Counted from the stretch's first letter, positions 1-9,303 are shown. The stretch: 64,000 bases of DNA from DATKKG01 sp035543015 (GCA_035543015.1 DATKKG010000030.1:62001-126000), one strand, 5' to 3'. The notes: a model not told the origin generated them from the letters alone. Numbers and translations: made by a program.

Positions 1-656
1 CTCCAGTCGTTCCCGGCCTTGAGGGTGCTCCACATTCTCTGGTAGAAGGAGTCCGGGAGCTCGCCCGACTTCAGGATCCTGGGGGTCTTCCCCACCACCT
101 CGGAGCTCGCGTATCCTGTGACCTCCCTGAACTTCGAATTGACGTACTCTATCTTGCCGTCCGGGTCGGTGACGATGACTATGACGGGGCTCTGGTCCAC
201 GGCCTTCCCCAAGATGCGAAGCGTGGATTCGAGCTCCTGGCCGCCCGTGATGTCCTTCACCCAAGCGAGCACGCGGGTTTCGCTGCCTACGTTCCAAAGG
301 GAGAGGCTCGCTTCGATCGGGAATTCGCTGCCGTCCTTCCTGCGGCCGACGTCCCAGGCCGACCTCAGGATCTTCCCCCCCACCTCCGAAGCCCTCAGCT
401 TGTGAAGGTTCGACAGGATGAGATCCCTGGAGCGCGCGGGGGCGAGGTCCGTGAGCGAGAGGGAAATGAGTTCGTTCTCGGAGTAGCCGAACTTCTTCAG
501 GGCGGGCGTGTTCGCGTAGTCCACCCTGTCCTCCGAGTTCACGGACAGGATCATGTCCGAGGAAGACTCGGATAGCGAGCGAAGGAACTCCGCTGTCCAC
601 GGGTCCACCCGTGGGTCATGGTACTCCTTCGGACCCGTCTTCCCCGACTCGTTCAA
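1..656 (-). CDS. PAS-domain sensory protein (C-terminal end beyond window)
   Basis: The reading frame is open from a TTG at 656 to the left edge, so the 3' end is missing. The first 218 residues hold two PAS domains, about residues 25-130 and 135-218. The second shows typical PAS signatures: a DPDGKIEYVN strand, FREVTGY and a GKTPRIL segment followed by a PAC-like WSTLKAGNDW. PAS domains sense ligands or redox state in signal transducers. The output domain is not visible and could be a histidine kinase. An in-frame TAG, which is the stop of the upstream gene, lies 9 nt before the TTG. That fixes the start and suggests co-transcription with the small membrane protein at 666-926. The order PAS-PAC-PAS is clear; the function is open. 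Confidence 0.8.
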   Translation of the reverse strand, partial: MNESGKTGPKEYHDPRVDPWTAEFLRSLSESSSDMILSVNSEDRVDYANTPALKKFGYSENELISLSLTDLAPARSRDLILSNLHKLRASEVGGKILRSAWDVGRRKDGSEFPIEASLSLWNVGSETRVLAWVKDITGGQELESTLRILGKAVDQSPVIVIVTDPDGKIEYVNSKFREVTGYASSEVVGKTPRILKSGELPDSFYQRMWSTLKAGNDW

Positions 657-665
657 CAGCGAAGA

Positions 666-926
666 CTATTTGCCCGCCGGCTGGCCCTCGGCCTTCTTCG
701 CCTCCGCCTGGAGCTCCTTCTCGATCTCCTCTATGGGCTGAGGTGGCGGCGTGGTGGCAAGGGTGTAACCTATCCATGCGAGGATGGCGAGCACGCCTGC
801 CACCGCTAGAAAGGCGGTGACCTTGACTACTATGTCCCCGAAGAACCAAATAAGATACCCGTAGAGTACTATCCCCAGAAGGCTCAGTATCAGGATGACG
901 GCCCCGAGGGTCTGATCTTTGCTCAC
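666..926 (-). CDS. Small two-helix membrane protein, unknown function
   Basis: An 86-residue protein with a GTG start. Two hydrophobic segments, about residues 8-29 and 33-55, are followed by a charged, Glu/Lys/Ala-rich tail (IEEIEKELQAEAKKAEG) that may form a short coiled coil in the cytoplasm. I do not recognise a family. A TATA-like box (GCTTAAATAAC on the minus strand, 968-978) lies about 45 nt upstream, so this gene probably begins a transcript that continues into the PAS protein downstream. The pairing of a small membrane protein with a PAS transducer suggests a role in membrane signalling, but this is inference. Confidence 0.6.
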   Translation of the reverse strand: MSKDQTLGAVILILSLLGIVLYGYLIWFFGDIVVKVTAFLAVAGVLAILAWIGYTLATTPPPQPIEEIEKELQAEAKKAEGQPAGK

Positions 927-1076
927 GAACCTACACTCCGTTTTGTCATAAGGCGCTACACCTTTCAGTTATTTAAGCGCTTACGTCGCCGGCTCCGTGG
1001 CGTTGTCGGTTGATGGGTGACCGTGGTGCTTGTGTCCCATTTGCGGATGAAACGTGATTGCGAGCCGCGTCGCCCG

Positions 1077-2000
1077 TCAAAGCCTGCGCTGCCCCGGCGG
1101 CCCGTAGTCGACGAAGACCAGCTGGAACCCTTCGGGGAGGATGACCAGCCCGTGCGAATCGATGAGCATCTGCCTGAGCTTCTCCTTGGAGCCGAAGTGG
1201 CGCTTGTCATAGGTGCACATGACGTGGGCCGAGAAGGGCAGCTTCGCCCCCAGGGCCCTTTCGAGCTGGGCCACCCCCACTTCCTCCCCATAGCGGAGCA
1301 GCCCGCCGTTGTCGATCACGACCCTGACCCCCTTGTACCCTCTTTCCTTGGCGTCTCTGACCAGCTGCCTTAGCTTGTCGACGGCCTTCTGCGGGCTGAA
1401 GACGTAGTTGTCGAAGAACGACTCCCGGACGCTCAGCAGGGACGTTCGCTTGGAGTCCACGTTCACCGGGAGCCCCCTGCTGGAAAGGTCCCCGGTTATG
1501 TTGGACCTGTCGGGGGACCCGGCTATCAGTGAAAACATGAAGTCCTTCTCTACGGCGCCCTTGTAGAACCACTGGATGACCTGCTCCTTCATCTCCAGGT
1601 TGTCGTAGAGGACCATAACATGCTCCCCCAGCTTCATCTTCTCCATGACGACCATCTGCACCTTGAGGGAGCCGTCGATCTCCTCCAGCTTTCCGGGTGC
1701 CTCGTCGAGGGATTCGACGCTGCTCAGGGCCTGGGGGAACGTCACCTTGAGGTGGGCGAGGACCAAGGGGTAGAGTATCACGGCGGCGTTCACTCCGAGA
1801 AGGTGTCCGACCGATTCCACGAAGCGGTCGTGGTTGTACACCAAGTCCTCGGGGGAGAGGCCGTAGAGGGAGGCCAGCTGCTTCCTCAGGGCCGGCCAGG
1901 CGAGCTCTCCCATGGCCTCGGCAAGAGAGGCGTCAACGCTGGCGGCCACCTGTTCGCGTATGTTCTCTGACTTGGGGAAGAACAGCACCTTATTGGACAT
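1077..2000 (-). CDS. NitrOD5-like plus MEDS-domain signalling protein
   Basis: 307 residues in two parts. Residues about 15-90 (LGVNAAVILYPLVLAHLKV region) resemble the NitrOD5 domain found in thaumarchaeal signalling proteins. From about residue 125 the protein resembles MEDS sensory domains of the DcmR type: VMVLYDNLEMKEQVIQWF, a conserved VVIDNGG strand and the ending CTYDKRHFGSKEKLRQ. MEDS domains are thought to sense small molecules such as hydrocarbon derivatives. No DNA-binding or kinase domain is seen, so it may act as an adaptor or partner of the histidine kinase nearby. A TATA box and a perfect palindrome precede the ATG. Domain names rest on remembered motif patterns, not on a search. 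Confidence 0.6.
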   Translation of the reverse strand: MSNKVLFFPKSENIREQVAASVDASLAEAMGELAWPALRKQLASLYGLSPEDLVYNHDRFVESVGHLLGVNAAVILYPLVLAHLKVTFPQALSSVESLDEAPGKLEEIDGSLKVQMVVMEKMKLGEHVMVLYDNLEMKEQVIQWFYKGAVEKDFMFSLIAGSPDRSNITGDLSSRGLPVNVDSKRTSLLSVRESFFDNYVFSPQKAVDKLRQLVRDAKERGYKGVRVVIDNGGLLRYGEEVGVAQLERALGAKLPFSAHVMCTYDKRHFGSKEKLRQMLIDSHGLVILPEGFQLVFVDYGPPGQRRL

Positions 2001-2007
2001 CGATCGT

Positions 2008-2040
2008 GGCGAATCATTCGCCGTCAGAGGATATATATGT
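2008..2040 (-). promoter_or_regulatory. TATA box with palindromic operator-like site
   Basis: On the minus strand a TATA run (ATATATAT, 2031-2039) lies about 35 nt before the ATG at 2000. Between them, at the expected transcription start, is the perfect inverted repeat GGCGAATCATTCGCC (2008-2022: seven-base arms, one-base centre). A repressor bound here would block initiation of the MEDS-protein gene. The palindrome is visible in the sequence; regulation is inference. Confidence 0.5.
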
Positions 2041-2171
2041 TAGCCTAGCCCCTGAACGTTTTGGTCAAGGGCGACCCCCGCCTTTGAACGGTACGCCCAC
2101 ATCGTCATCGGGAGCCCAGTGGTTTCCGCAACCAAGGGCGGGTTCGTTCACCGAACGCCCAATCCTGCGTT

Positions 2172-3098
2172 CTACTGGAGACGAGGGAGCTCCCGGAGCC
2201 CCGAATAGTACTTCACTATCGCGTCCAGCCCGTCGCTCAGCTTGACCTTGGCTTCGAAGCCGAGCTCCTCCTTGGCCTTCCTCGTGTCGGCCCTGGTTCT
2301 CATCACGTAGTTGCTCATGTCCGCCTTGACGTACTTCGGCTTCACCTTGGCGCCCAGCCGGCGGCCGACCAGCTCCACCATGGCGTTGAAGCTCGTCTCC
2401 GTGCCGGTGCCAAGGTTGAAGACCCCGAATCCTTCCCTGCGCTTTGAGGCGAGCATCATCCCTTCGACGATGTCCTTAACGTAGGTGAGGTCGCGCGACT
2501 GTTCGCCAGACCCGTAGAGGAGGGGTTCCTGGCCCAGCATGGAGCTCCAGAGGAACTGCGTCAGAGTGTTGGCAAACTTCCCCTTGCCTTCCTCCCTCTC
2601 TCCGTAGACGCTGAAGAACCTGAGCGCGGTGCTCCCCACCTTGTGCAGGTTCCAGTAGAGCTCTCCGAGCCTCTCGACGGCATAGCGGGCCTCCGTGTAG
2701 TAGTCCGTCACGCGAGGGGCTATGTCTTCGGTCCAGGGGAAGGGCGTCCAATTGTAAATCGAAGAGGTGGAGGCGACGACGAGCCTGCATCCGGTCCTCC
2801 TCGCGAATTCGTAGACGGAAACGGCGTCATCCACGACCTCCGAGACCAGGTGTGGGTTCTCCTTGTACATTGGGGAGCTGCTGTACATGCCGAGGTGGAA
2901 TACGACGTCAGGGTCCTTCGCGACTCTCCCGATCACCCCGGAACGGCCCCTGTGAAACGTGACGTTCCCTTTGGGGATGTTGCCCGCCTGCCCGGTGTGG
3001 AGGTTGTCTATCACCAGCACCTCCGCGTCTTCCGCCACAAGCCTCTCGACGAGGTGGCTGCCGATGAAGCCCGCCCCTCCGGTCACGACTGCCTTCAT
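2172..3098 (-). CDS. NAD-dependent sugar epimerase/dehydratase (extended SDR)
   Basis: 308 residues from the ATG at 3098. That start is preferred over an upstream in-frame ATG because the family begins directly with the Rossmann motif (MKAVVTGGAGFIGSHL). The GxxGxxG motif, the DNLHTGQ segment after strand 2 and the ASTSSIY catalytic serine region match UDP-glucose 4-epimerase or dTDP-glucose dehydratase-like enzymes, which act on nucleotide sugars in the cytoplasm. The usual YxxxK dyad reads Y134-TEA-R138, so the lysine is replaced by arginine. This could lower or change activity. The gene stands alone between signalling genes, and its substrate cannot be told from sequence. Confidence 0.85.
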   Translation of the reverse strand: MKAVVTGGAGFIGSHLVERLVAEDAEVLVIDNLHTGQAGNIPKGNVTFHRGRSGVIGRVAKDPDVVFHLGMYSSSPMYKENPHLVSEVVDDAVSVYEFARRTGCRLVVASTSSIYNWTPFPWTEDIAPRVTDYYTEARYAVERLGELYWNLHKVGSTALRFFSVYGEREEGKGKFANTLTQFLWSSMLGQEPLLYGSGEQSRDLTYVKDIVEGMMLASKRREGFGVFNLGTGTETSFNAMVELVGRRLGAKVKPKYVKADMSNYVMRTRADTRKAKEELGFEAKVKLSDGLDAIVKYYSGLRELPRLQ

Positions 3099-3224
3099 CA
3101 CAGGGCACCTCCAACGGCCGTCGAGAGGCAACTCGGGAACGGGCGGCTACCAAGAAAGGAGTCCGGCAAGGGGTTCATTCGATTTCATGAAGGCGCTGAA
3201 GGCGACGGTATTAATCCTTTCGTA

Positions 3225-6200
3225 TCAAGAGCCGTCTGGGTCGGTGGCTGCGTCCGCGTCCCCGCCTTCCGGCGCCAGGGGCAGGGTCACGCTGATGGTG
3301 GTGCCCTCGCCCAGCTTGCTCTTCACGTCGATCCTGCCGCCGTGGGCTTCCACGAGGCGCTTGCAGATGGCCAAGCCCAGACCCAGCCCCTTGGACTTCG
3401 TGGTGAAGAAGGGCGTGAAGAGGAGGGCAAGGTTCTCCTCCCTGATACCGGCCCCGGTGTCGGATATGCTTACGACGACCTCGTCGGGTCCCCTCTCCGA
3501 AATGACCTTCAGCGAGCCCCCGTCAGGCATCGCGTCGACGGCGTTGCTGATGAGGTTCTGGAACACCCGCATGAGGCGCGTGCTGTCCCCCGAGACCTCC
3601 GCCTCCACGAGCTTCACTTCAAGGCCCACATCCTTCGGAATGAGGACAGAGCCGACGGAGGCCGATACGACTGACTCCAGGCTGAGCCTGGTCTTCTTGA
3701 GGGAGGCCGTCCTCGAATACTCTAGGAGGTCCTCCACGATCCTGTTGGCGTGGAAGATGGCGTTCTGCATGGAGCCGAGGGTGGCGTCCACCTTCTGCAG
3801 CTGCCTTCTCGGAAGCACGTTCTGGAGGTAGTAGAGGTTGGTGTTGATGGCCGTGAGGGGGTTGCGCAGGTCGTGCCCCACCTGCGCGGAGACCTCCCCT
3901 ATGGTGGCCAGTCTTTGGGCCTTCAGGAGCTTCTCCTGGGCCTCCACCAGTTCTCTGCTCCTCTCCTCCACCTTCTTCTCCAGCTGCCCAGCGTATTCCC
4001 TGATCTCGTTCCTGGCGGATTCAAGCTGTTTGAAGAGCCTGGCGCTCTCCAGCGCGAGGGCGGCCTGACTGATGAAGAGCTGCAGCGGTGCGAGGGAAGC
4101 CTGAGTGGGCCTCCGGCCGTCCACGGGGTCGTCGATGGAAAGGATCCCGATTATCCTGCCGTCTGGCAGCGTCAGCGGCGAATAGAGGAGGTCCTCGGGG
4201 TCCCAGTCCACCATCTGCTCAGCGGTCAGGCGGCTGGAGACCCCGATCTGGGCGGTCCTCTGCCTTACGAAAGGGTCGCTCCAGGGAAGGTAGTAGAAGG
4301 AGCCAATCTTGAAGCGGTCGAAATCCGGGCTGAACCTGTCCCTCCAGCTGTCGCCCGAGGAGGTGGTGTCCCAGATGTACTGCCTCTCCTCTTCTGTGAG
4401 CCCGGCGGTGACGAGGTCCTCGGGCCTAGCGATGTCCATGTTCTCATCCCGGGCGGAGATGACGACCCTCCTCCAGCCCAGCTCCCGGATGGCCTCGGTG
4501 ACCTTCTGCAGCCTTTCGTGGAGATCCCCGGCCTTCAGGATGTCCGCGGAGCTGCGCATAAGGAAGGCGAGCTGGGCGGAGCGCTTCTCGGTCTCGGTCC
4601 TCTGCTCGAGGTTGCCTATGGCCGTCGCCATGTGAGAAGCGAGTATCTGCAGGAGCTTCACATCGTCGATGTCGAAGTCGTCCATTTCTGTGCTCTCAAC
4701 GTCTATGACGCCCAGGACGCGTCCCTCGAGCTCCACAGGAACGGCGAGCTCGGACTTGATCCCGGGCACCCCCTTGACGTACCCCTCGTCCTTCGACACG
4801 TCCGGGACCATCACCGGCTCCTGGGTCCGGGCGGCCCTTACAACGACGCCTCCCTGGGAGCCGTCCGCGAGGAGCCTCATGACCAGGGAGCCGGCCTGGC
4901 CGCGGCCCGCGACCCTTTCCAGATAGCCGCCCTGAGCCTTGGCGAAGAACGAATGGTCGAACCCGAGGGTTCGCTGAACGGCGTCCATGGTGATTTCATA
5001 GACGTCGGTGAGGGTCTTCGCCGAGCTCAGCTCGGTGTCGTAGAAGTGGAGCGCGGACAGCCTTTCCTCGAAGGCCTTCCTCTCCCTCTCAGCGATCTTG
5101 CGCTGAGTGACGTCGCGGGCCACCAGCAGAAACGCCGGCGTCCCCCTGTAGGAGACCGGGATGGCCGCGGCCTCGGCGTCAGCCGTGGTCGAGTCCAGCT
5201 TGTGCACGACGACCTCGAACATGGTCTTCTTCGCTTCCCCGTCCCTGGCGGTGAACGCCCTCCTCAGCGCGGCCTCGTCCACGGGCCCCAGGAACTCAGT
5301 CCAGTCCCTCCCAAGGACGGAGTCGGCGCTGGTCCCGCCCATGAGGGAGACCGCAGCCTCGTTGGCGTACACGAACCTGTCCTTGCTGTAGACCAGGACG
5401 GCGTCGGGTGAGAATTCGACCAGCTGGCGGTATCTGTTCTCGCTCTCCTCCAGGGCCCTCTGCGCTTCGTTCAGGGCGGTGATGTCCGTCCCGACTGACA
5501 GCACGGCGACCGGGGAGCCTATGGCGTCTCTGACGAGCCTGTTGGTCCAGTGGACCCAGACCCTCGTTCCGTCCTTCTTGAGGTTCTCGTTGATGTTGTT
5601 AACGTACCGCACCGGGTCCCTGACTATCTCGTCCACCAGGGAGCTCATGTCCCGCCCGGATGAATCCGTCTTCGGGACGATGGTCTCCGAGGCCATCTTG
5701 CCGATCACCTCCTCTCGCCGGAACCCGAAGTAGCTTTCGGCGAACTCGTTGAAGGAGACTATGCGGCCCGCCATGTCCAGCTGGATGATGATCGAGTTGG
5801 CGCTCTCGACCAGCTGGCGGTACCGCTCCTCCGACTCGCGGAGCGCCTGGTCTGCCCTATGCCGCTCCGTCACGTCGAGGACCAGGCCCTCCAGCTTCTC
5901 GGGTCGGCCCTTCTCCACTTCGACAGCCCTTCCCTGCTCCGAGACGTACTTCAGGGAGCCGTCCGCGGTGACGATCCTGTACTCCAGGGAATAGGGCTCC
6001 AGATGGGAAAGGGCCGACCGGATCTCGTCCTTCACCCTCTGGAGGTCGTCAGGGTGGATGATCTCGGAGTACGGCCTCTGGTTTCCGACGAACAGGGACG
6101 CGCTGTAGCCTGTCAAGGTAAGGCACCCTTCGCTGGCGAAGAGCATCGTCCATGCGTCGTCGTTCAGGCGCCTGTAGGCCATGCCCGGGATGTCGCTCAT

Positions 6201-6854
6201 CAGCGTCGACAGGATCCTCTGGCTTTCCCGGAGGGCCTCTTCGGTCCTCCTTATGTCGCTGAGGTCAACCAGGGCAGCGACCACTCCGGTCGTCTCCCCT
6301 CTGGCGTCCCGGATGGGCGCCATTGAGATGCTGAGATCGACCCGGCTGCCGTCCTTCCTCCTCATCTGGACGCCTTCGGCGGAGACGGGAGCCCCTTCCT
6401 GAAGCGTCTGCACGAGCTGGCTGAACCTGGAGTTGCCCCCTTCGAAGAGGTCGAAGTGCTTGTTTCCGATGACCTCCTCCTCCCTCCACCCGAAGGCGTT
6501 CTCCGCGGCCTTGTTCCAGGTCCGAATTGAGCCATTGCTGCCCAGCGAGAGGAGGGGTACGGGCGTTGACATCATGAACACCTTCAGCGTCTCGTTCGCT
6601 TCGATGAGAGACCGTTCGTAGGACTGGGTCCGCCGGGAGAACTGAAGGACCAGCCCGAAGGTCAAGAACGAAGAGAGGAGAACGACCGTCGCCGCGATGG
6701 CCGCATCGTTCCTGAAGTACTGCGGCAGGGCGGTCTCACCCTGAAGGACCACGACGAAGGTCAGAAGGAGGGACGCCGCAACCGCGGCCATGACTGCTGC
6801 GGCGTAGGTGGCGATCCGGCTGCCGTTCCCCCTGGTCGACCCTACGCCTGCCAT
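3225..6854 (-). CDS. Membrane-bound multi-PAS/GAF sensor histidine kinase
   Basis: 1209 residues. Two transmembrane helices (about 14-37 and 52-71) are followed by about four PAS/PAC modules (about 85-580), two GAF domains (about 600-760 and 780-935) and a coiled coil. After that come HisKA, with the phospho-acceptor in GHDLRNPLT at about His994, and a HATPase_c domain with N box NLISNAVDAM, G1 SDTGAGI and G2 KGLGLGLAI. All ATP-binding boxes are intact, so it should autophosphorylate on signal. No receiver domain is fused and no response regulator gene lies in the window, so its partner is elsewhere. The TATA-like AGCTAAATAGA lies about 30 nt upstream. Together with its neighbours it forms a sensory island. 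Confidence 0.92.
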   Translation of the reverse strand: MAGVGSTRGNGSRIATYAAAVMAAVAASLLLTFVVVLQGETALPQYFRNDAAIAATVVLLSSFLTFGLVLQFSRRTQSYERSLIEANETLKVFMMSTPVPLLSLGSNGSIRTWNKAAENAFGWREEEVIGNKHFDLFEGGNSRFSQLVQTLQEGAPVSAEGVQMRRKDGSRVDLSISMAPIRDARGETTGVVAALVDLSDIRRTEEALRESQRILSTLMSDIPGMAYRRLNDDAWTMLFASEGCLTLTGYSASLFVGNQRPYSEIIHPDDLQRVKDEIRSALSHLEPYSLEYRIVTADGSLKYVSEQGRAVEVEKGRPEKLEGLVLDVTERHRADQALRESEERYRQLVESANSIIIQLDMAGRIVSFNEFAESYFGFRREEVIGKMASETIVPKTDSSGRDMSSLVDEIVRDPVRYVNNINENLKKDGTRVWVHWTNRLVRDAIGSPVAVLSVGTDITALNEAQRALEESENRYRQLVEFSPDAVLVYSKDRFVYANEAAVSLMGGTSADSVLGRDWTEFLGPVDEAALRRAFTARDGEAKKTMFEVVVHKLDSTTADAEAAAIPVSYRGTPAFLLVARDVTQRKIAERERKAFEERLSALHFYDTELSSAKTLTDVYEITMDAVQRTLGFDHSFFAKAQGGYLERVAGRGQAGSLVMRLLADGSQGGVVVRAARTQEPVMVPDVSKDEGYVKGVPGIKSELAVPVELEGRVLGVIDVESTEMDDFDIDDVKLLQILASHMATAIGNLEQRTETEKRSAQLAFLMRSSADILKAGDLHERLQKVTEAIRELGWRRVVISARDENMDIARPEDLVTAGLTEEERQYIWDTTSSGDSWRDRFSPDFDRFKIGSFYYLPWSDPFVRQRTAQIGVSSRLTAEQMVDWDPEDLLYSPLTLPDGRIIGILSIDDPVDGRRPTQASLAPLQLFISQAALALESARLFKQLESARNEIREYAGQLEKKVEERSRELVEAQEKLLKAQRLATIGEVSAQVGHDLRNPLTAINTNLYYLQNVLPRRQLQKVDATLGSMQNAIFHANRIVEDLLEYSRTASLKKTRLSLESVVSASVGSVLIPKDVGLEVKLVEAEVSGDSTRLMRVFQNLISNAVDAMPDGGSLKVISERGPDEVVVSISDTGAGIREENLALLFTPFFTTKSKGLGLGLAICKRLVEAHGGRIDVKSKLGEGTTISVTLPLAPEGGDADAATDPDGS

Positions 6855-7034
6855 GGCAGTCTTCTTACGGCTCCTTCTATTTAGCTTTCAAATCTGCGGA
6901 AGTCGACCGACGAGGGCGCGGCAGGGGGTTGCGACGCCGCCGGAAACTGCGGAATCGACAGAATCATGACGTGTTCTTGGATTTGTCGGCAATGCTTAAA
7001 CCCGCTCTTCTCCAGACGAGGCTTCCGGTGCCAA

Positions 7035-7622
7035 ATGAGCGTCGGTTTCCTCGCGGACAGGTCTCGCAGGACGGCTCTCGTCTCCCTCTTCGCCGTCATC
7101 ATATTCATCTCGAAGTCTGTCTTCCCGCCGCCATCCGACGACGCCTTCGTCTTCTTCCAGACGATGTTGCTCATCCTCAGCGCCTTCCTGATGGGACCGC
7201 CGGGTGCGACCTACACCTCCACCTTGAGCGGGGTCCTGAAGGCCTTGGTGACCGGGTCGTTCGCGCCGCTGACGGTCGCCCTCGCCGTCCTCTACGGCCT
7301 CCTCATCGACGGGTTCGTCCTGCTCTTCAGGGCCAGGCCGAAGGGCAGAGACGTCAGCTATGCAAGGGTGGTGTCTGCGGCGGCCTTCAGCACCTCCATC
7401 GAAGGCACGGTGGGATACGTTTCGTCGGTGATGATCTTGCAGCTCCCCATACCGAACGATTTCGTCATAGACATGTCCATCCTGGCAGGGGGCATAATTA
7501 GCGGCCTCATAGGCGGCTGGCTGGCTGCGTTCGTCTGGAAGAGGTACCTGTTCCCGAAGCCGGCGGAAGCATCCGTGGAGCCGGAGAAGAAGGCCGTCCC
7601 CGTTGCGCCCGGAACTCCTTGA
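7035..7622 (+). CDS. ECF-transporter S-component-like membrane protein
   Basis: 195 residues from the ATG at 7035. An upstream in-frame ATG is rejected because a TATA-like GCTTAAACC (about 6993-7001) lies within that extension and predicts transcription from about 7022. Five to six hydrophobic helices and the loop LMGPPGATYTSTLSGVLKAL resemble S components of energy-coupling-factor vitamin importers (HmpT/ThiW-like). These bind a vitamin or precursor and dock onto a shared EcfAAT module, of which no gene is in the window. The C-terminus is polar and proline-rich. The family assignment is moderate and the substrate unknown. Confidence 0.55.
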   Translation: MSVGFLADRSRRTALVSLFAVIIFISKSVFPPPSDDAFVFFQTMLLILSAFLMGPPGATYTSTLSGVLKALVTGSFAPLTVALAVLYGLLIDGFVLLFRARPKGRDVSYARVVSAAAFSTSIEGTVGYVSSVMILQLPIPNDFVIDMSILAGGIISGLIGGWLAAFVWKRYLFPKPAEASVEPEKKAVPVAPGTP

Positions 7623-7698
7623 GATCGCGGTGGCGCTCGAAACCTTCGAGGAAGACTAAAGAGCCACCGGAATCCCTCGCATTCCAGAAAAGTGTCCC

Positions 7699-8691
7699 AT
7701 GGTCATCTCGAGACGCCTGGGCGTTTCAATCGCGGTCCTGGCTCTGGTCGCCCTGGTCGCGGTCGGGGCCCTGGTCGCCTTCCAGCGGCCGCCGGACTAC
7801 GGAACCAAAGTCAAGGACCCTACCATAGGGACCGGCGGCGCCGTCGTCACCTATCCCAACTCCTACGCTCAGCTGTCCGGATACGTTCTCGACACGATGA
7901 ACGAGGAGAGGGCGGCAGCCGGCAGCCCACCGTTGACCCTCAGCCCGGCGGTTTCGGCGCAGCAGCATGCAGATTCCATGCTCTACTTCGGCTACTTCAG
8001 CCACTGGGACACGCAGGGACTCAAGCCCTACATGAGGTACTCGCTGCTCAACGGGACGTCGGCCGTCTTCGAGAACGTGGCCTGGTCGCATTCCCCCACG
8101 ATAGAGTTCGTCGACATCTCCTCCGCGGAGTCCGCCATGGAGAAGCTGAACTTCGAGATGATGTATGACGACTCCATATACCAGTGGGGGCACCGGGACG
8201 CCATCCTCAGCCCATTCCACAGCAGGGTCTCCATCGGCATAGCTTACAACGGGACCGACCTCTACTTGGTCGAGGACTTCGAGAACAGCTACGGCAACCT
8301 CAGCGTCTCGTATCAGGACTCGGGGTCATCGGTCACGCTCTCAGGCGCGCTGGACCCGGGGGTCAGCCCCAGCTCCATCGCCGTCTACTACGATCCCCCG
8401 CCCGTCGTGCTGAGCCCTTTCAAGCTCATGACGAACCTGACCCTCGCCGGGTCATACGACATCGGATCCTACGTCGGCTCGGTCCTCCCTAGGTGCGACC
8501 AGTACTGCTCTGGCAGCCCGGGGAACGTAACGAACGCCCAGGTCTGGAACTCCACCGGGCCCACCTACATTCAGTTCTCGCTTCAAGATCTGCCGGGATC
8601 GGCGGCCCCAGGGGTCTACACCCTCTATCTGCAGAACCTGACGGGGACGATATTCACCTCCCTGTCGGTCTTCGTCGGGCCCTACGGCTGA
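7699..8691 (+). CDS. Secreted or membrane-anchored CAP (SCP/PR-1) domain protein
   Basis: 330 residues. An N-terminal hydrophobic helix (about 8-28) serves as signal anchor. A CAP domain follows, about residues 55-200: LDTMNEERAAAGSPPL, QQHADSMLYFGYFSHWDTQG with the first conserved histidine, FENVAW with the glutamate, and WGHRDAILSPFHSRVSIGIAY with the second histidine. Bacterial and archaeal YkwD-like CAP proteins are extracellular. After about residue 210 there is a beta-rich tail with several N-glycosylation sequons and a Cys pair (RCDQYC). It is unlinked to its neighbours by function and has its own weak TATA-like GACTAAAG about 40 nt upstream. Confidence 0.8.
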   Translation: MVISRRLGVSIAVLALVALVAVGALVAFQRPPDYGTKVKDPTIGTGGAVVTYPNSYAQLSGYVLDTMNEERAAAGSPPLTLSPAVSAQQHADSMLYFGYFSHWDTQGLKPYMRYSLLNGTSAVFENVAWSHSPTIEFVDISSAESAMEKLNFEMMYDDSIYQWGHRDAILSPFHSRVSIGIAYNGTDLYLVEDFENSYGNLSVSYQDSGSSVTLSGALDPGVSPSSIAVYYDPPPVVLSPFKLMTNLTLAGSYDIGSYVGSVLPRCDQYCSGSPGNVTNAQVWNSTGPTYIQFSLQDLPGSAAPGVYTLYLQNLTGTIFTSLSVFVGPYG

Positions 8692-8713
8692 ACGAGCGCC
8701 AGGATTCCCGGCG

Positions 8714-9274
8714 TCACTTCGGAGGCGTCAGGCCCTCCAGGGCCTTCCTGAACATGGCCTCCTTCCTCCTGATTATGCGGTAGTAGTACATCGAGACCAC
8801 TCCGCAGAGGATGAGCACGATGCCCCAGTAGAGCCAGACCCGCCAGCCGTAGTACACGGACCAGACCCCGCCCACCAGGATGGTGTATCTCGCATAGTAC
8901 GATGTGACAAGGAAGATGTAGGCGGCCGATCGGTGGACCGTGAGATTCGCGGAGACGGAGGGCACCTGGTTGTCCAGGCTTATCGTGAAGGACTCCGGCA
9001 TAGTGTCCCCGGGCCCGTATCCGACTATCTGGATGGTCACGTTGCCGGTTCCTATCCTGCTGGCTTCGACTTGCAAGACCTCTCCGGCGTTCATCGGCGG
9101 TATGCCGAACGTATCCGTCCAGTAGGGGACGGAGCTGTTGAACTGGACGCTGGCGGCGGGCCCCGAAGTGGAGAAGTAGGCCTGCTGCTGTATCAGAGGG
9201 GCGACCAGGGACACGAAAGCAAGGGCTATCCCTGCCGTGATCAGGAGGACCCACGTCACCTTCATCCCGTCCAC
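8714..9274 (-). CDS. Membrane protein with extracytoplasmic beta domain
   Basis: 186 residues. One helix near the N-terminus (about 6-27) and one to two near the C-terminus (about 122-160) enclose an outside domain of about 90 residues with features of an Ig-like or galactose-binding fold (VLQVEASRIGTGNVTIQIVGYGPGDTM). The tail YRIIRRKEAMFRKALEGL is basic and cytoplasmic. I do not recognise a named family. It is 30 nt from the end of the next minus-strand gene (9304-10266), and the two probably form an operon of envelope proteins. It converges with the CAP gene. Confidence 0.6.
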   Translation of the reverse strand: MDGMKVTWVLLITAGIALAFVSLVAPLIQQQAYFSTSGPAASVQFNSSVPYWTDTFGIPPMNAGEVLQVEASRIGTGNVTIQIVGYGPGDTMPESFTISLDNQVPSVSANLTVHRSAAYIFLVTSYYARYTILVGGVWSVYYGWRVWLYWGIVLILCGVVSMYYYRIIRRKEAMFRKALEGLTPPK

Positions 9275-9303
9275 GGCCTCAGGTCCCCTCCCCTTCGTTC
9301 GCG

